Source of the DNA: an uncultured Alphaproteobacteria bacterium
GTDB taxonomy: Bacteria; Pseudomonadota; Alphaproteobacteria; Caulobacterales; Hyphomonadaceae
DNA: 5,250 nt
Assembly (NCBI GenBank): GCA_903831485.1
Contig: CAIKXW010000343.1
Coordinates: 1-5,250 of the forward strand
Direction: 5' to 3'
The notes below the pieces were generated by a model that saw only the letters and a program-made list of their open reading frames with translations, was not told the origin of the DNA and did not search any database. The first letter of the stretch is position 1. The number at the start of each line of letters is the position of its first letter. This document shows positions 1 to 4,831 of the stretch, in pieces. The position numbers and the translations under genes were made by a program.

Positions 1-1
1 C

Positions 2-772
2 CAGCGCGCGTTGTTCGAAGGCGAACTCGCTGCCGCCGTCCGCGAAGACCATATCGCACCGTACTTCCAGCCCTTGGTGAACCTGCAGGATGGCGGCGTG
101 CGCGGCTACGAAATCCTCGCCCGCTGGACGCACCCGACACGCGGTCCCATTCCGCCCGCTCACTTCATTCCCGCCGCCGAAGCCAGCGGCGCCATCGGCG
201 AGCTTACGTTCAACCTCCTGCGCCGCGCCTGCGCGGAGGCCGCCAAACTTCCCGGCACGCCACACCTGTCCCTCAACGTATCCCCGGTTCAGCTCGAGCA
301 GCCGGACTTCGCGCACGAACTGCTCAGGATCCTGGAAGAGGCCAACTTCCCGCCTGCTCGCCTCGAAGTCGAACTCACGGAAGCCGCGCTGGTGACCGAC
401 AGTGATGCCGCCCGCGCAATCGTGGATGTGCTGCAGGCCAAGGGCGTGCGCCTCGCCCTCGACAATTTCGGCACCGGCCATTCCAGCCTCCTTCAGCTGC
501 GGCAGCTGCCATTCGACAAGCTGAAGATCGATCGCTCCTTCGTCCGCGCGATGATCACCGACAAGGAGGCGGGCGTCATGGTCCGCACCATGATCTCGAT
601 GGCAAAGAGCCTGGGTCTCACTGTTGTGGCCGAGGGTGTCGAATCCGAAGAGCAGGCCCGCATCCTTGCCGGCCTGGGATGTGACATGGCGCAAGGCTAT
701 TATTTCGGCCGCGCCATCGCCCACGTCGACCCGCAGCAAGCCGCGCGCCGCCCAGCGGAAGCTACATCCTGA
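2..772 (+). CDS. EAL-domain cyclic-di-GMP phosphodiesterase-type protein, C-terminal part (5' end outside window)
   Basis: EAL domains hydrolyse cyclic di-GMP to pGpG in the cytoplasm, usually at the C-terminus of a sensor, response-regulator or GGDEF protein. The frame is open to the left edge (first full codon at base 2), so the apparent TTG at 11 is internal and the sensory part is missing. Counting from base 2, the visible domain spans about residues 13-245: YFQPLV, then Y-EIL-ARW (catalytic Glu 37; EIL replaces EAL), LNVSP (Asn 92), EVELTE (Glu 122, 124, 127), LKID (Lys 175), VVAEGVE (Glu 211) and QGYYF (Gln 231). The loop normally DDFGTG reads DNFGTG: Asp 154 is kept but the second Asp, which helps hold the second metal in characterised EAL enzymes, is Asn 155. 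Activity may therefore be reduced or lost, leaving a c-di-GMP-binding role. The last 11 bp overlap the convergent dioxygenase gene. The family call is firm; activity is uncertain. Confidence 0.93.
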   Translation, partial: QRALFEGELAAAVREDHIAPYFQPLVNLQDGGVRGYEILARWTHPTRGPIPPAHFIPAAEASGAIGELTFNLLRRACAEAAKLPGTPHLSLNVSPVQLEQPDFAHELLRILEEANFPPARLEVELTEAALVTDSDAARAIVDVLQAKGVRLALDNFGTGHSSLLQLRQLPFDKLKIDRSFVRAMITDKEAGVMVRTMISMAKSLGLTVVAEGVESEEQARILAGLGCDMAQGYYFGRAIAHVDPQQAARRPAEATS

Positions 773-1715
773 GCCCGATTTCCTTGAGCCGGATCTCAAG
801 GAAGTCCTGAGCCTTCAGCGGCTCGGGATACCTGTTCGGCCGCTCCGCCGAGATGGTGCCGGGCAGGGTGGTGATCGCGTAGTCCGGATTGAAGTGCAGG
901 AAGAACGGCGTGGAATAGCGCGGAAAGCGCGAACGCTCCGGCTTCGGGTTCACCACGCGATGCGTCGTCGACGGCAGCACATCATTCGTCAGCCGTTGCA
1001 GCATGTCGCCGATATTCACCACCAGCGATCCCGGCGGCGGATTGACCGGCAGCCATTGTCCATTGCGGTGCAGAACCTCCAGCCCGCCTTCTTCCGCCCC
1101 GAGCAGGAGCGTGATCACGTTGATGTCCTCGTGCGCGCCCGCCCTGACTGAGCCTTCCGGCGGCGGCTCGGTCTGCGGCGGATAGTGCAGAAGGCGCAGG
1201 ATTGAGTTTCCTTCCTGCACTTTGTCATTGAAGAAGTCCGGCGGAAGCTTCAGGTGCATTGCGATAGCCTGGAGGATGTCCAGCCCGAACGTATCGAGCG
1301 CGCTGAACATCTCATTTGTCGCGTCCTTCCAGCCCGGCACTTCCTTCACATAGAGGTTGGCGCCCATCAGGCCGGCATACTTGTGGTCCCGCGAAAGCTC
1401 ACGCGCCACATGCCAGAACTCCTTCAGGTCCTTCGCCTTGGCGCCTTTGGCCACCTCGGTTGCGAAAGGCGTATAGGCGCGCTGGCCGCCTCCGCCGGGA
1501 ATGAAATAGCCGCGCTTTGTTTCATCCGGCAGCGCAAAGAACTTCTTTCCGGCGCCAACGCCGGCGTCGATCACCGCCTGTTCGATGGGGTGATCGCTGA
1601 TCACCGCGAATCCTGTTTCGCGGAAGCCCTGTCCCAGCCGCTCAGCGAACGCCTTCGGGTCTTGCGTCCAGAGTTTGTAGGAGATGGGTTCGAACAGGCC
1701 TGTTGTCGTGGTCAT
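762..1715 (-). CDS. Isopenicillin N synthase-like Fe(II)/2-oxoglutarate-dependent dioxygenase
   Basis: This is a 317-aa soluble oxygenase of the IPNS/plant-type 2OG-Fe(II) superfamily, complete and of the usual length (about 300-350 aa). The N-terminal DIOX_N-like region (about residues 8-125) includes FRETGFAVISDH and the GGGGQRAYTPF segment. The jelly-roll core follows. The iron ligands are visible as HED (His 195, Asp 197) and STTHRVVNP (His 252). RYS (Arg 267, Ser 269) before TPFFLHFNPD matches the RxS motif that binds the 2OG carboxylate, or the substrate carboxylate in IPNS itself. LRLLHYPP and PPGSLVVNIGDMLQRLTND are also typical of the family. Close relatives are common in Alphaproteobacteria and mostly lack a known substrate, so no specific reaction is assigned. 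The ATG at 1715 is chosen because family-like sequence begins within about ten residues. Its Shine-Dalgarno signal is poor (AGGAA about 14 nt upstream). It diverges from the leader ORF/GNAT genes and converges on the EAL gene. Confidence 0.95.
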   Translation of the reverse strand: MTTTTGLFEPISYKLWTQDPKAFAERLGQGFRETGFAVISDHPIEQAVIDAGVGAGKKFFALPDETKRGYFIPGGGGQRAYTPFATEVAKGAKAKDLKEFWHVARELSRDHKYAGLMGANLYVKEVPGWKDATNEMFSALDTFGLDILQAIAMHLKLPPDFFNDKVQEGNSILRLLHYPPQTEPPPEGSVRAGAHEDINVITLLLGAEEGGLEVLHRNGQWLPVNPPPGSLVVNIGDMLQRLTNDVLPSTTHRVVNPKPERSRFPRYSTPFFLHFNPDYAITTLPGTISAERPNRYPEPLKAQDFLEIRLKEIGLRM

Positions 1716-1799
1716 CGCTGGCTCGCAGGGTTCCTGAATACAGGCGTTGCTGCCTCACGCTGGTGCGCAAGCAGCGAGGCCGCTACATCGGCAGTATAC

Positions 1800-1806
1800 A
1801 AGGAGA
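1800..1806 (+). promoter_or_regulatory. Strong Shine-Dalgarno sequence upstream of the leader ORF
   Basis: AAGGAGA is the best ribosome-binding site in the divergent spacer. It sits 9-10 nt before ATG 1816, the start of a 30-codon ORF, and only 2-3 nt before GTG 1809, which is in frame with the GNAT gene. Spacing favours ATG 1816. It is about 100 nt from the GNAT start at 1908 and so cannot serve that start directly. This is the main evidence that a short peptide is translated first. Confidence 0.5.
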
Positions 1807-1815
1807 CGGTGACAG

Positions 1816-1908
1816 ATGCCCATGGCCTCCGGAGCCCCGATTTTCCTGCTTTTCACAGGTGTTCTGGTGAGCGCCCCGGGTCGCGGCCCGCACAGGGCCG
1901 GCGTCTGA
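1816..1908 (+). CDS. Possible 30-aa leader peptide translationally coupled to the GNAT gene
   Basis: The short ORF starts at ATG 1816 behind AAGGAGA and ends in TGA 1906-1908, which shares its A with the GNAT ATG (TGATG), the usual layout of translational coupling. The product begins MPMASGAPIFLLFTGVLVSAP and ends with the Arg/His-containing tail RGPHRAGV. Residues 7-21 are hydrophobic and could form a short membrane segment, but there is no N-terminal positive charge as in a Sec signal. About 76% of its codons end in G or C, compared with about 59% for the competing frame through the same bases (an N-terminal GNAT extension from GTG 1809), which fits real coding in this G+C-rich genome. I do not recognise the peptide. 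It could instead be non-coding 5' leader of the GNAT mRNA. The short length makes the call tentative. Confidence 0.35.
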   Translation: MPMASGAPIFLLFTGVLVSAPGRGPHRAGV

Positions 1909-2423
1909 TGCCTCACGACGTCCTGCGGATGCGGCGCGATTTGTCCGGCCCGGTCGAAACGCCACAAGTGCCACAAGGCGGCGTTCTTTTCACACTGGGA
2001 CGAAATCCCGAAAGGAGGCTGGGTCAGGCGGCGCATGGCGTTCTCGAAGCCGGCTTCTGGGAGGGCGGAGGCGGCGCGCCGATCTTTCGCCAGTGGAGGA
2101 AGGCCCTGCGCAAGGACAAGGAGTTTGATCCCGAACTCGTCTTTCTGGCCATGGATGGCGCAGCCGTCATTGGCATCGCCCAGTGCTGGACCTCCGCATT
2201 CGTGAAGGACCTCGCCGTCGATCCGCGCGCGCGGCGGCGCGGAATCGCCCGTGCGCTCATGCTCGCCGCCTTCAACGCATTCGCGCGGCGTGGCGCAACT
2301 CACGTCGATCTCAAGGTGCGCGAGGAAAACACTGCCGCGATCGCGCTGTACACATCGCTCCGTATGCAGATGGTCTCGCGCCAGCGCGGTTGGAGTCATG
2401 AATCCCCGCTAATACTTGTGTAG
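1908..2423 (+). CDS. GNAT family N-acetyltransferase
   Basis: A 171-aa cytoplasmic acetyl-CoA-dependent acyltransferase of the Gcn5-related (GNAT) fold. Visible elements: VFLAMDGAAVIGIAQ (about residues 78-92, strand pair with the substrate side); VKDLAVDPRARRRGIARALM (99-118), carrying the acetyl-CoA pyrophosphate-binding R-R-R-G-I-A loop at 109-114; and HVDLKVREENTAAIALYTSLRM (132-153), the C-terminal strand and helix with the common N-x-x-A-x-x-L-Y pattern. The acceptor substrate cannot be read from the sequence. Start choice is uncertain. ATG 1908 overlaps the stop of the upstream short ORF and is preferred. ATG 1929 (MRRDLSGP) is also possible because relatives, as I recall them, begin near that motif. 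GTG 1809 would add 33 residues that do not resemble GNAT sequence. The open frame extends further upstream to 1254, but that part lies antisense to the dioxygenase and is not coding. Confidence 0.88.
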   Translation: MPHDVLRMRRDLSGPVETPQVPQGGVLFTLGRNPERRLGQAAHGVLEAGFWEGGGGAPIFRQWRKALRKDKEFDPELVFLAMDGAAVIGIAQCWTSAFVKDLAVDPRARRRGIARALMLAAFNAFARRGATHVDLKVREENTAAIALYTSLRMQMVSRQRGWSHESPLILV

Positions 2424-2427
2424 CTGC

Positions 2428-2445
2428 GATTCAGACTCGTGAATC
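2428..2445. repeat. 6-bp inverted repeat just after the GNAT stop
   Basis: GATTCA (2428-2433) and TGAATC (2440-2445) are perfect inverted arms around a 6-nt spacer, beginning 4 nt after the GNAT stop codon. The position suits a transcript 3' end, but no T-run follows on either side, so it is not a standard intrinsic terminator. It could equally be an operator half-site pair for the downstream gene. The surrounding bases 2424-2530 are about 40% G+C, well below the flanking genes. Confidence 0.3.
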
Positions 2446-2601
2446 AATGTAAACACAAATAGTTCGAAGAAGACTGTCGAAAATCTTCAGTATTAACTAC
2501 GCCGCAAAGCTTCTCCGCTTCAATCATCTTCAAGGCCGCAGATGCGGCGGTGGGTGGGAAGGGGCGGCGTCCAGAGAGACGAAGCCAACTTCCCGAAAGT
2601 C

Positions 2602-2608
2602 AAAGGGA
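2602..2608 (+). promoter_or_regulatory. Shine-Dalgarno site fixing the Sel1 protein start
   Basis: AAAGGGA lies 7 nt upstream of ATG 2616 at good spacing. The open frame continues upstream to ATG 2550, but that start has no such spacing and would add 22 residues rich in Arg, Gly and Pro that do not look like Sel1 sequence. The site therefore decides the start at 2616. Confidence 0.5.
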
Positions 2609-2615
2609 TGCCAGA

Positions 2616-2888
2616 ATGGCGTACGCGGATATCCGGATCGAAGCCCCCGAAACCTTCCTCACCAGGGAAGCGACTGGTGAAGACTTCTACCGTGTGGCGC
2701 TGGCCTACTCGGAGGGGCTCGACGTCGCTGTCGATCTCGTCGCGGCGCACAAGTTCTTCAACCTCGCCGCCACGCACGGGCATCGCGAAGCGAAGCTCTG
2801 CCGTCAGGAAATGTCCGAGATGATGTCCCAGGTCGAAATCCAGAAGGCGCAGCGTGCTGCGCGCGAATGGATGAAGAAGGCAAACTAG
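2616..2888 (+). CDS. Short Sel1-like repeat protein
   Basis: A 90-aa protein with a single Sel1-like (TPR-related) helical pair at about residues 20-62: D-F-Y-x-x-A-x-x-Y-S-E-G, then VAVDLVAAHKFFNLAATHG, then HREAKLCRQEM. This matches the Sel1 pattern of A-x-x-Y-x-x-G, V, D, A, F-x-x-A-A-x-x-G, x-A. The tail (about 63-90) is a charged helix, MSEMMSQVEIQKAQRAAREW. Sel1 repeats mediate protein-protein contacts, usually in long arrays; one repeat plus a C-terminal helix is a recurring small form in Alphaproteobacteria. There is no signal peptide or membrane segment, so it is probably cytoplasmic. ATG 2616 is chosen for its AAAGGGA site. The gene stands alone after an AT-rich spacer, and its TAG stop overlaps the opposite-strand racemase stop in a shared CTAG. 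Its partner and role are unknown. Confidence 0.8.
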   Translation: MAYADIRIEAPETFLTREATGEDFYRVALAYSEGLDVAVDLVAAHKFFNLAATHGHREAKLCRQEMSEMMSQVEIQKAQRAAREWMKKAN

Positions 2889-3589
2889 GTCTTCAGTTCT
2901 CCGCCAGCGAACACGATCGTCCTCTCCACCAGGACGTCCGTTGAGCTGATAAGTTCGCCCTCGATGTCATCCGCCGTCAGCACGATGGGTATCTCCGTGC
3001 ACCCGGCGATGATCACTTCCGCGCCCTGCGCCTCAAGCTTACGTGCCAGCGTGACCATCGAGCGCTTGACCGTCTCGCCGCTGTCGCCCGACTTGATGCG
3101 GTAGATCAGCTCCATGAACGTCCGCTGCGAGTCTGCATTCAGCAGGACGGTCTTGAGTCCGGCGCCCTTCAGCGCGTCCTGATAAAGATTTGCCGACAGG
3201 CACGCGTCGACCGCCAGAACCCCCACTGCCTCGGGGCGCAGCTCCGCGACGACGTCCACTGTCTCCTTGATGATGCTCAGAAACGGAACGGTGATCGAAG
3301 CACGTATCTCGCTTTCCCATGCATGGGTCGTATTGCACGCCATCACGATGACGCCCGCTCCAGCGGCCTCAAGCCCCTTCGCACACGCCGCCAGGGCAGG
3401 GCCGGGTGATGGCCCTTCGCTGCGCGCGTATGCATTCCGGTCCGGAAAACTCGGATTGTTGTCGATGATCAGCCGCAGATGATCTTGTTCGCGCACCGCC
3501 CGCGTCCGCCGCAAGACGCGCTCGAAGAAGTCCAGCGTCGCAAGCGGCCCCAGTCCGCCGATAACTCCAACAGTTTTCGTGTCGGCCAT
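2885..3589 (-). CDS. Aspartate/glutamate racemase family protein
   Basis: A 234-aa cytoplasmic, cofactor-independent racemase of the Asp/Glu racemase superfamily, at the family's usual length (about 230 aa). The N-terminus carries VGVIGGLGPLATLDFFERV (about residues 7-25). DNNPSFPDR (43-51) resembles the DNNP-x-x-PDR segment of aspartate racemases. The two catalytic cysteines that exchange the alpha proton are visible in MACNTTH (Cys 85) and AGCTEIP (Cys 197), so the enzyme looks intact. The likely substrate is aspartate, but related enzymes have broad specificity. The start at 3589 (MADTKTVG) is chosen because an upstream ATG at 3652 would add 21 unrelated residues inside the preceding gene. 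It is the last gene of a minus-strand operon, starting 4 nt after the small membrane protein stop, with a weak GGGTAAAG ribosome site. Next to a desulfhydrase-type lyase, it may supply or remove the D-form of an amino acid (inference). Confidence 0.9.
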   Translation of the reverse strand: MADTKTVGVIGGLGPLATLDFFERVLRRTRAVREQDHLRLIIDNNPSFPDRNAYARSEGPSPGPALAACAKGLEAAGAGVIVMACNTTHAWESEIRASITVPFLSIIKETVDVVAELRPEAVGVLAVDACLSANLYQDALKGAGLKTVLLNADSQRTFMELIYRIKSGDSGETVKRSMVTLARKLEAQGAEVIIAGCTEIPIVLTADDIEGELISSTDVLVERTIVFAGGELKT

Positions 3590-3593
3590 GACT

Positions 3594-3782
3594 TTACCCG
3601 CGCCGGAACATGAACATCGGTGCGATTGCAAGCCCGGCGAGCGCCACAGCAAGCCCGATCATCACATACTGGCCGGGCGGACGTGGAATGCTCAGCATGT
3701 CTGCGATCACATGGCGGCCGAGGCCGACGACCACAGCCGCCAGCCCCACGAACAGCATCCACGCAAGCCGAAACGTTCTCAT
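3594..3782 (-). CDS. Small two-helix membrane protein of unknown function
   Basis: A 62-aa protein with two hydrophobic segments: about residues 6-22 (LAWMLFVGLAAVVVGLG) and 39-59 (YVMIGLAVALAGLAIAPMFMF). A polar loop with RHVIAD and SIPRPPGQ joins them. Arg at both ends (MRTFR at the start, FRRG at the end) and the positive-inside rule suggest an inner-membrane hairpin with both termini in the cytoplasm. I do not recognise the family. The ATG at 3782 overlaps the stop of the upstream desulfhydrase gene by one base (TGATG), and the stop lies 4 nt before the racemase start, so it is almost certainly co-transcribed and translationally coupled with both enzymes. A longer frame runs back to 4010, but it lies in another frame of the desulfhydrase gene and is not membrane-like. 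It could help transport or anchor the enzymes, but nothing in the sequence shows this. Confidence 0.75.
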   Translation of the reverse strand: MRTFRLAWMLFVGLAAVVVGLGRHVIADMLSIPRPPGQYVMIGLAVALAGLAIAPMFMFRRG

Positions 3783-4777
3783 CAGCCCGCCAGCACGCTC
3801 TGATACGCAAACAGCGAAGGCGCCCCGCCAGTATGCACGAAGAGCACGCGACCATCCTTCGCAAAATGACCACGGCGCACGAGGCCGATCAGTCCCGCCG
3901 CCGCCTTGCCGGTGTAGACCGGATCGAGCAGCACCCCCTCCAGCCTCGCAAACATGTGCACCGCCTCCACCATTTCGTCCGTCGGCAGCGAATAGCCAGG
4001 CCCCACCCATTCATCGAGCGCGACAACGCTCTCGCGCGACGGCGCGGGCAGGCCGGCGAACGCCGCCGCCTCCACCGCCAGCTTGTACACATTGCCTTCC
4101 TGCTCGGCGCGCGGCCGCCGCACATTCACGCCCGTCAATGGCACGCCCGCATTTGCTGCGCTGAAGCCGACCAGCAATCCCGCATGCGTCCCCGCGCTTC
4201 CCGACGCCACGACGAAGTCCGTGAATGACAACCCGGCATCCAGCGACTGCGTCATGATTTCCCGCGCGCACACCACGTAGCCCATCGCCCCAAGCGCGTT
4301 CGAGCCGCCGCCCGGGATGATGTACCCCTTCCGCCCGAGCGCCTTCAGCTTGTCAGCTTCCGTTCGCATTGCGGCATTCAGATCGCTACCGCCTTCGACA
4401 ACGGTCTGCGTCTCGGCGCCGAGCAGGTCGAACAGGAAGTTGTTCCCGCTCGCTTCTTTGCGATAACTGCCCGGCACACGCTGCTCGAGCACAAGCCGGC
4501 ATTTCAGCCCTTCATGTGTGGCGGCGGCGAGCGTCAGCCTGCAATGGTTGGATTGCACGGCGCCCACCGTGATCAGGGTATCCGCGCCCTGGGCGAGCGC
4601 GTCCGCCACCAGGAATTCCAGCTTGCGCGTCTTGTTGCCGCCCCCCGCCAGCCCCGTCAGGTCGTCCCGCTTGATCCATATCTCCGGCCCGCCGAGATGC
4701 TTCGACAACCGCTCCAGTTTCTGGATCGGAGTGGGGTTCGGCGTGTAGCGCCGGCGGGGCAGGGCTTCTATTTTCAT
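3782..4777 (-). CDS. D-cysteine desulfhydrase family PLP-dependent enzyme (DcyD / L-cysteate sulfo-lyase type)
   Basis: A 331-aa cytoplasmic fold-type II PLP enzyme of the ACC deaminase/D-cysteine desulfhydrase family, full length (E. coli DcyD is about 328 aa). EIWIKRDD leads into GGGNKTRKLEF, with the Schiff-base Lys at 49. QSNH (75-78) holds the conserved active-site Ser-Asn. IIPGGGSNALGAMGY is followed by SGSAGTHAG (192-200), the phosphate-binding loop, and HTGGAPSLFAY (315-325) closes the fold. ACC deaminases carry Glu in DPVY-E-GK and Leu in H-L-GG; here these are Thr 289 and Thr 316, which argues for beta-elimination on D-cysteine (giving pyruvate, ammonia and sulfide) rather than ACC ring opening. 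L-cysteate sulfo-lyase (CuyA) is a close relative and cannot be excluded. It is the first gene of a three-gene operon with the small membrane protein and racemase. The weak ribosome site (GAAAAGA) borders a hairpin in its 5' leader. Confidence 0.9.
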   Translation of the reverse strand: MKIEALPRRRYTPNPTPIQKLERLSKHLGGPEIWIKRDDLTGLAGGGNKTRKLEFLVADALAQGADTLITVGAVQSNHCRLTLAAATHEGLKCRLVLEQRVPGSYRKEASGNNFLFDLLGAETQTVVEGGSDLNAAMRTEADKLKALGRKGYIIPGGGSNALGAMGYVVCAREIMTQSLDAGLSFTDFVVASGSAGTHAGLLVGFSAANAGVPLTGVNVRRPRAEQEGNVYKLAVEAAAFAGLPAPSRESVVALDEWVGPGYSLPTDEMVEAVHMFARLEGVLLDPVYTGKAAAGLIGLVRRGHFAKDGRVLFVHTGGAPSLFAYQSVLAG

Positions 4778-4783
4778 GGGTCT

Positions 4784-4831
4784 TTTCTAGGACGCGTCAC
4801 TGTAAGTTGGAAGTGCAGTGCGCCCTAGAAA
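4784..4831 (-). promoter_or_regulatory. Long imperfect hairpin between the export gene and the desulfhydrase operon
   Basis: The outer arms TTTCTAGG (4784-4791) and CCTAGAAA (4824-4831) are perfectly complementary. Inside them GCG (4794-4796) pairs with CGC (4821-4823), and CACTG (4798-4802) with CAGTG (4816-4820). This gives about 16 pairs with small bulges and a 13-nt loop. On the minus strand the 5' arm contains the stop codon of the polysaccharide export gene, and the 3' arm ends 6 nt before the desulfhydrase ATG, next to its weak ribosome site. No T-run follows on the minus strand (AGACCC), so it is not a normal rho-independent terminator. It could attenuate read-through, control translation of the first operon gene, or stabilise an mRNA end. 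The pairing is seen directly; the role is inferred. Confidence 0.4.

Larger units (their letters stand above)
2424..2615 (+). promoter_or_regulatory. AT-rich spacer and probable promoter region of the Sel1 gene
   Basis: The 192-bp spacer divides into an AT-rich left part (2424-2530, about 40% G+C by count) and a G-rich right part. The left part holds the GATTCA/TGAATC repeat, a TTCGAA palindrome (2463-2468), a GAAGA (2466-2470)/TCTTC (2484-2488) inverted pair and a TATTAA at 2491. I could not find a well-spaced -35/-10 pair. The right part has a GCCGCA/TGCGGC repeat with a 2-nt loop (2535-2548) followed by four G-tracts (2549-2564). Position and base composition make it the likely promoter and leader of the Sel1 gene. 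No gene was seen in it. Confidence 0.35.

Noticed and set aside
1747..1780. Alternative weak hairpins (TTGCTGC/GCAAGCAGC and GCCTC/GAGGC) in the divergent spacer
   Set aside because: The arms are short or bulged with long loops, and the two foldings exclude one another; expected by chance in G+C-rich DNA.
1793..1800. TATACT on the minus strand and TATACA on the plus strand as -10 boxes
   Set aside because: No suitably spaced -35 element was found on either strand. A plus-strand start from here would remove the Shine-Dalgarno at 1800.
1254..1907. Upstream part of a 389-codon plus-strand open frame ending in the GNAT domain
   Set aside because: This part lies antisense to the well-supported dioxygenase and has no GNAT-like sequence. 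Only the part from about 1908 is coding.
1755..2399. 214-codon minus-strand open frame
   Set aside because: It is antisense to the GNAT gene and its leader, and shows no recognisable domain, with a Cys- and Arg-rich shadow-like composition.
3590..3652. 21-residue N-terminal extension of the racemase
   Set aside because: It overlaps the membrane protein gene in another frame and precedes the conserved VGVIGGLGPLA start region. MADTK at 3589 fits the family.
3783..4010. 76-residue N-terminal extension of the small membrane protein
   Set aside because: It is an alternative frame of the desulfhydrase gene, Gly/Arg-rich, with no membrane character. ATG 3782 overlaps the upstream stop as expected in an operon.
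3610..4228. Two long plus-strand frames (184 and 202 codons)
   Set aside because: They lie antisense to three coupled minus-strand genes and have Arg/Pro/Ala-rich shadow composition typical of G+C-rich DNA.
4784..4831. Rho-independent terminator at the export/desulfhydrase junction
   Set aside because: The hairpin is real, but no T-run follows it on either strand, so it is reported as a structured element rather than a terminator.
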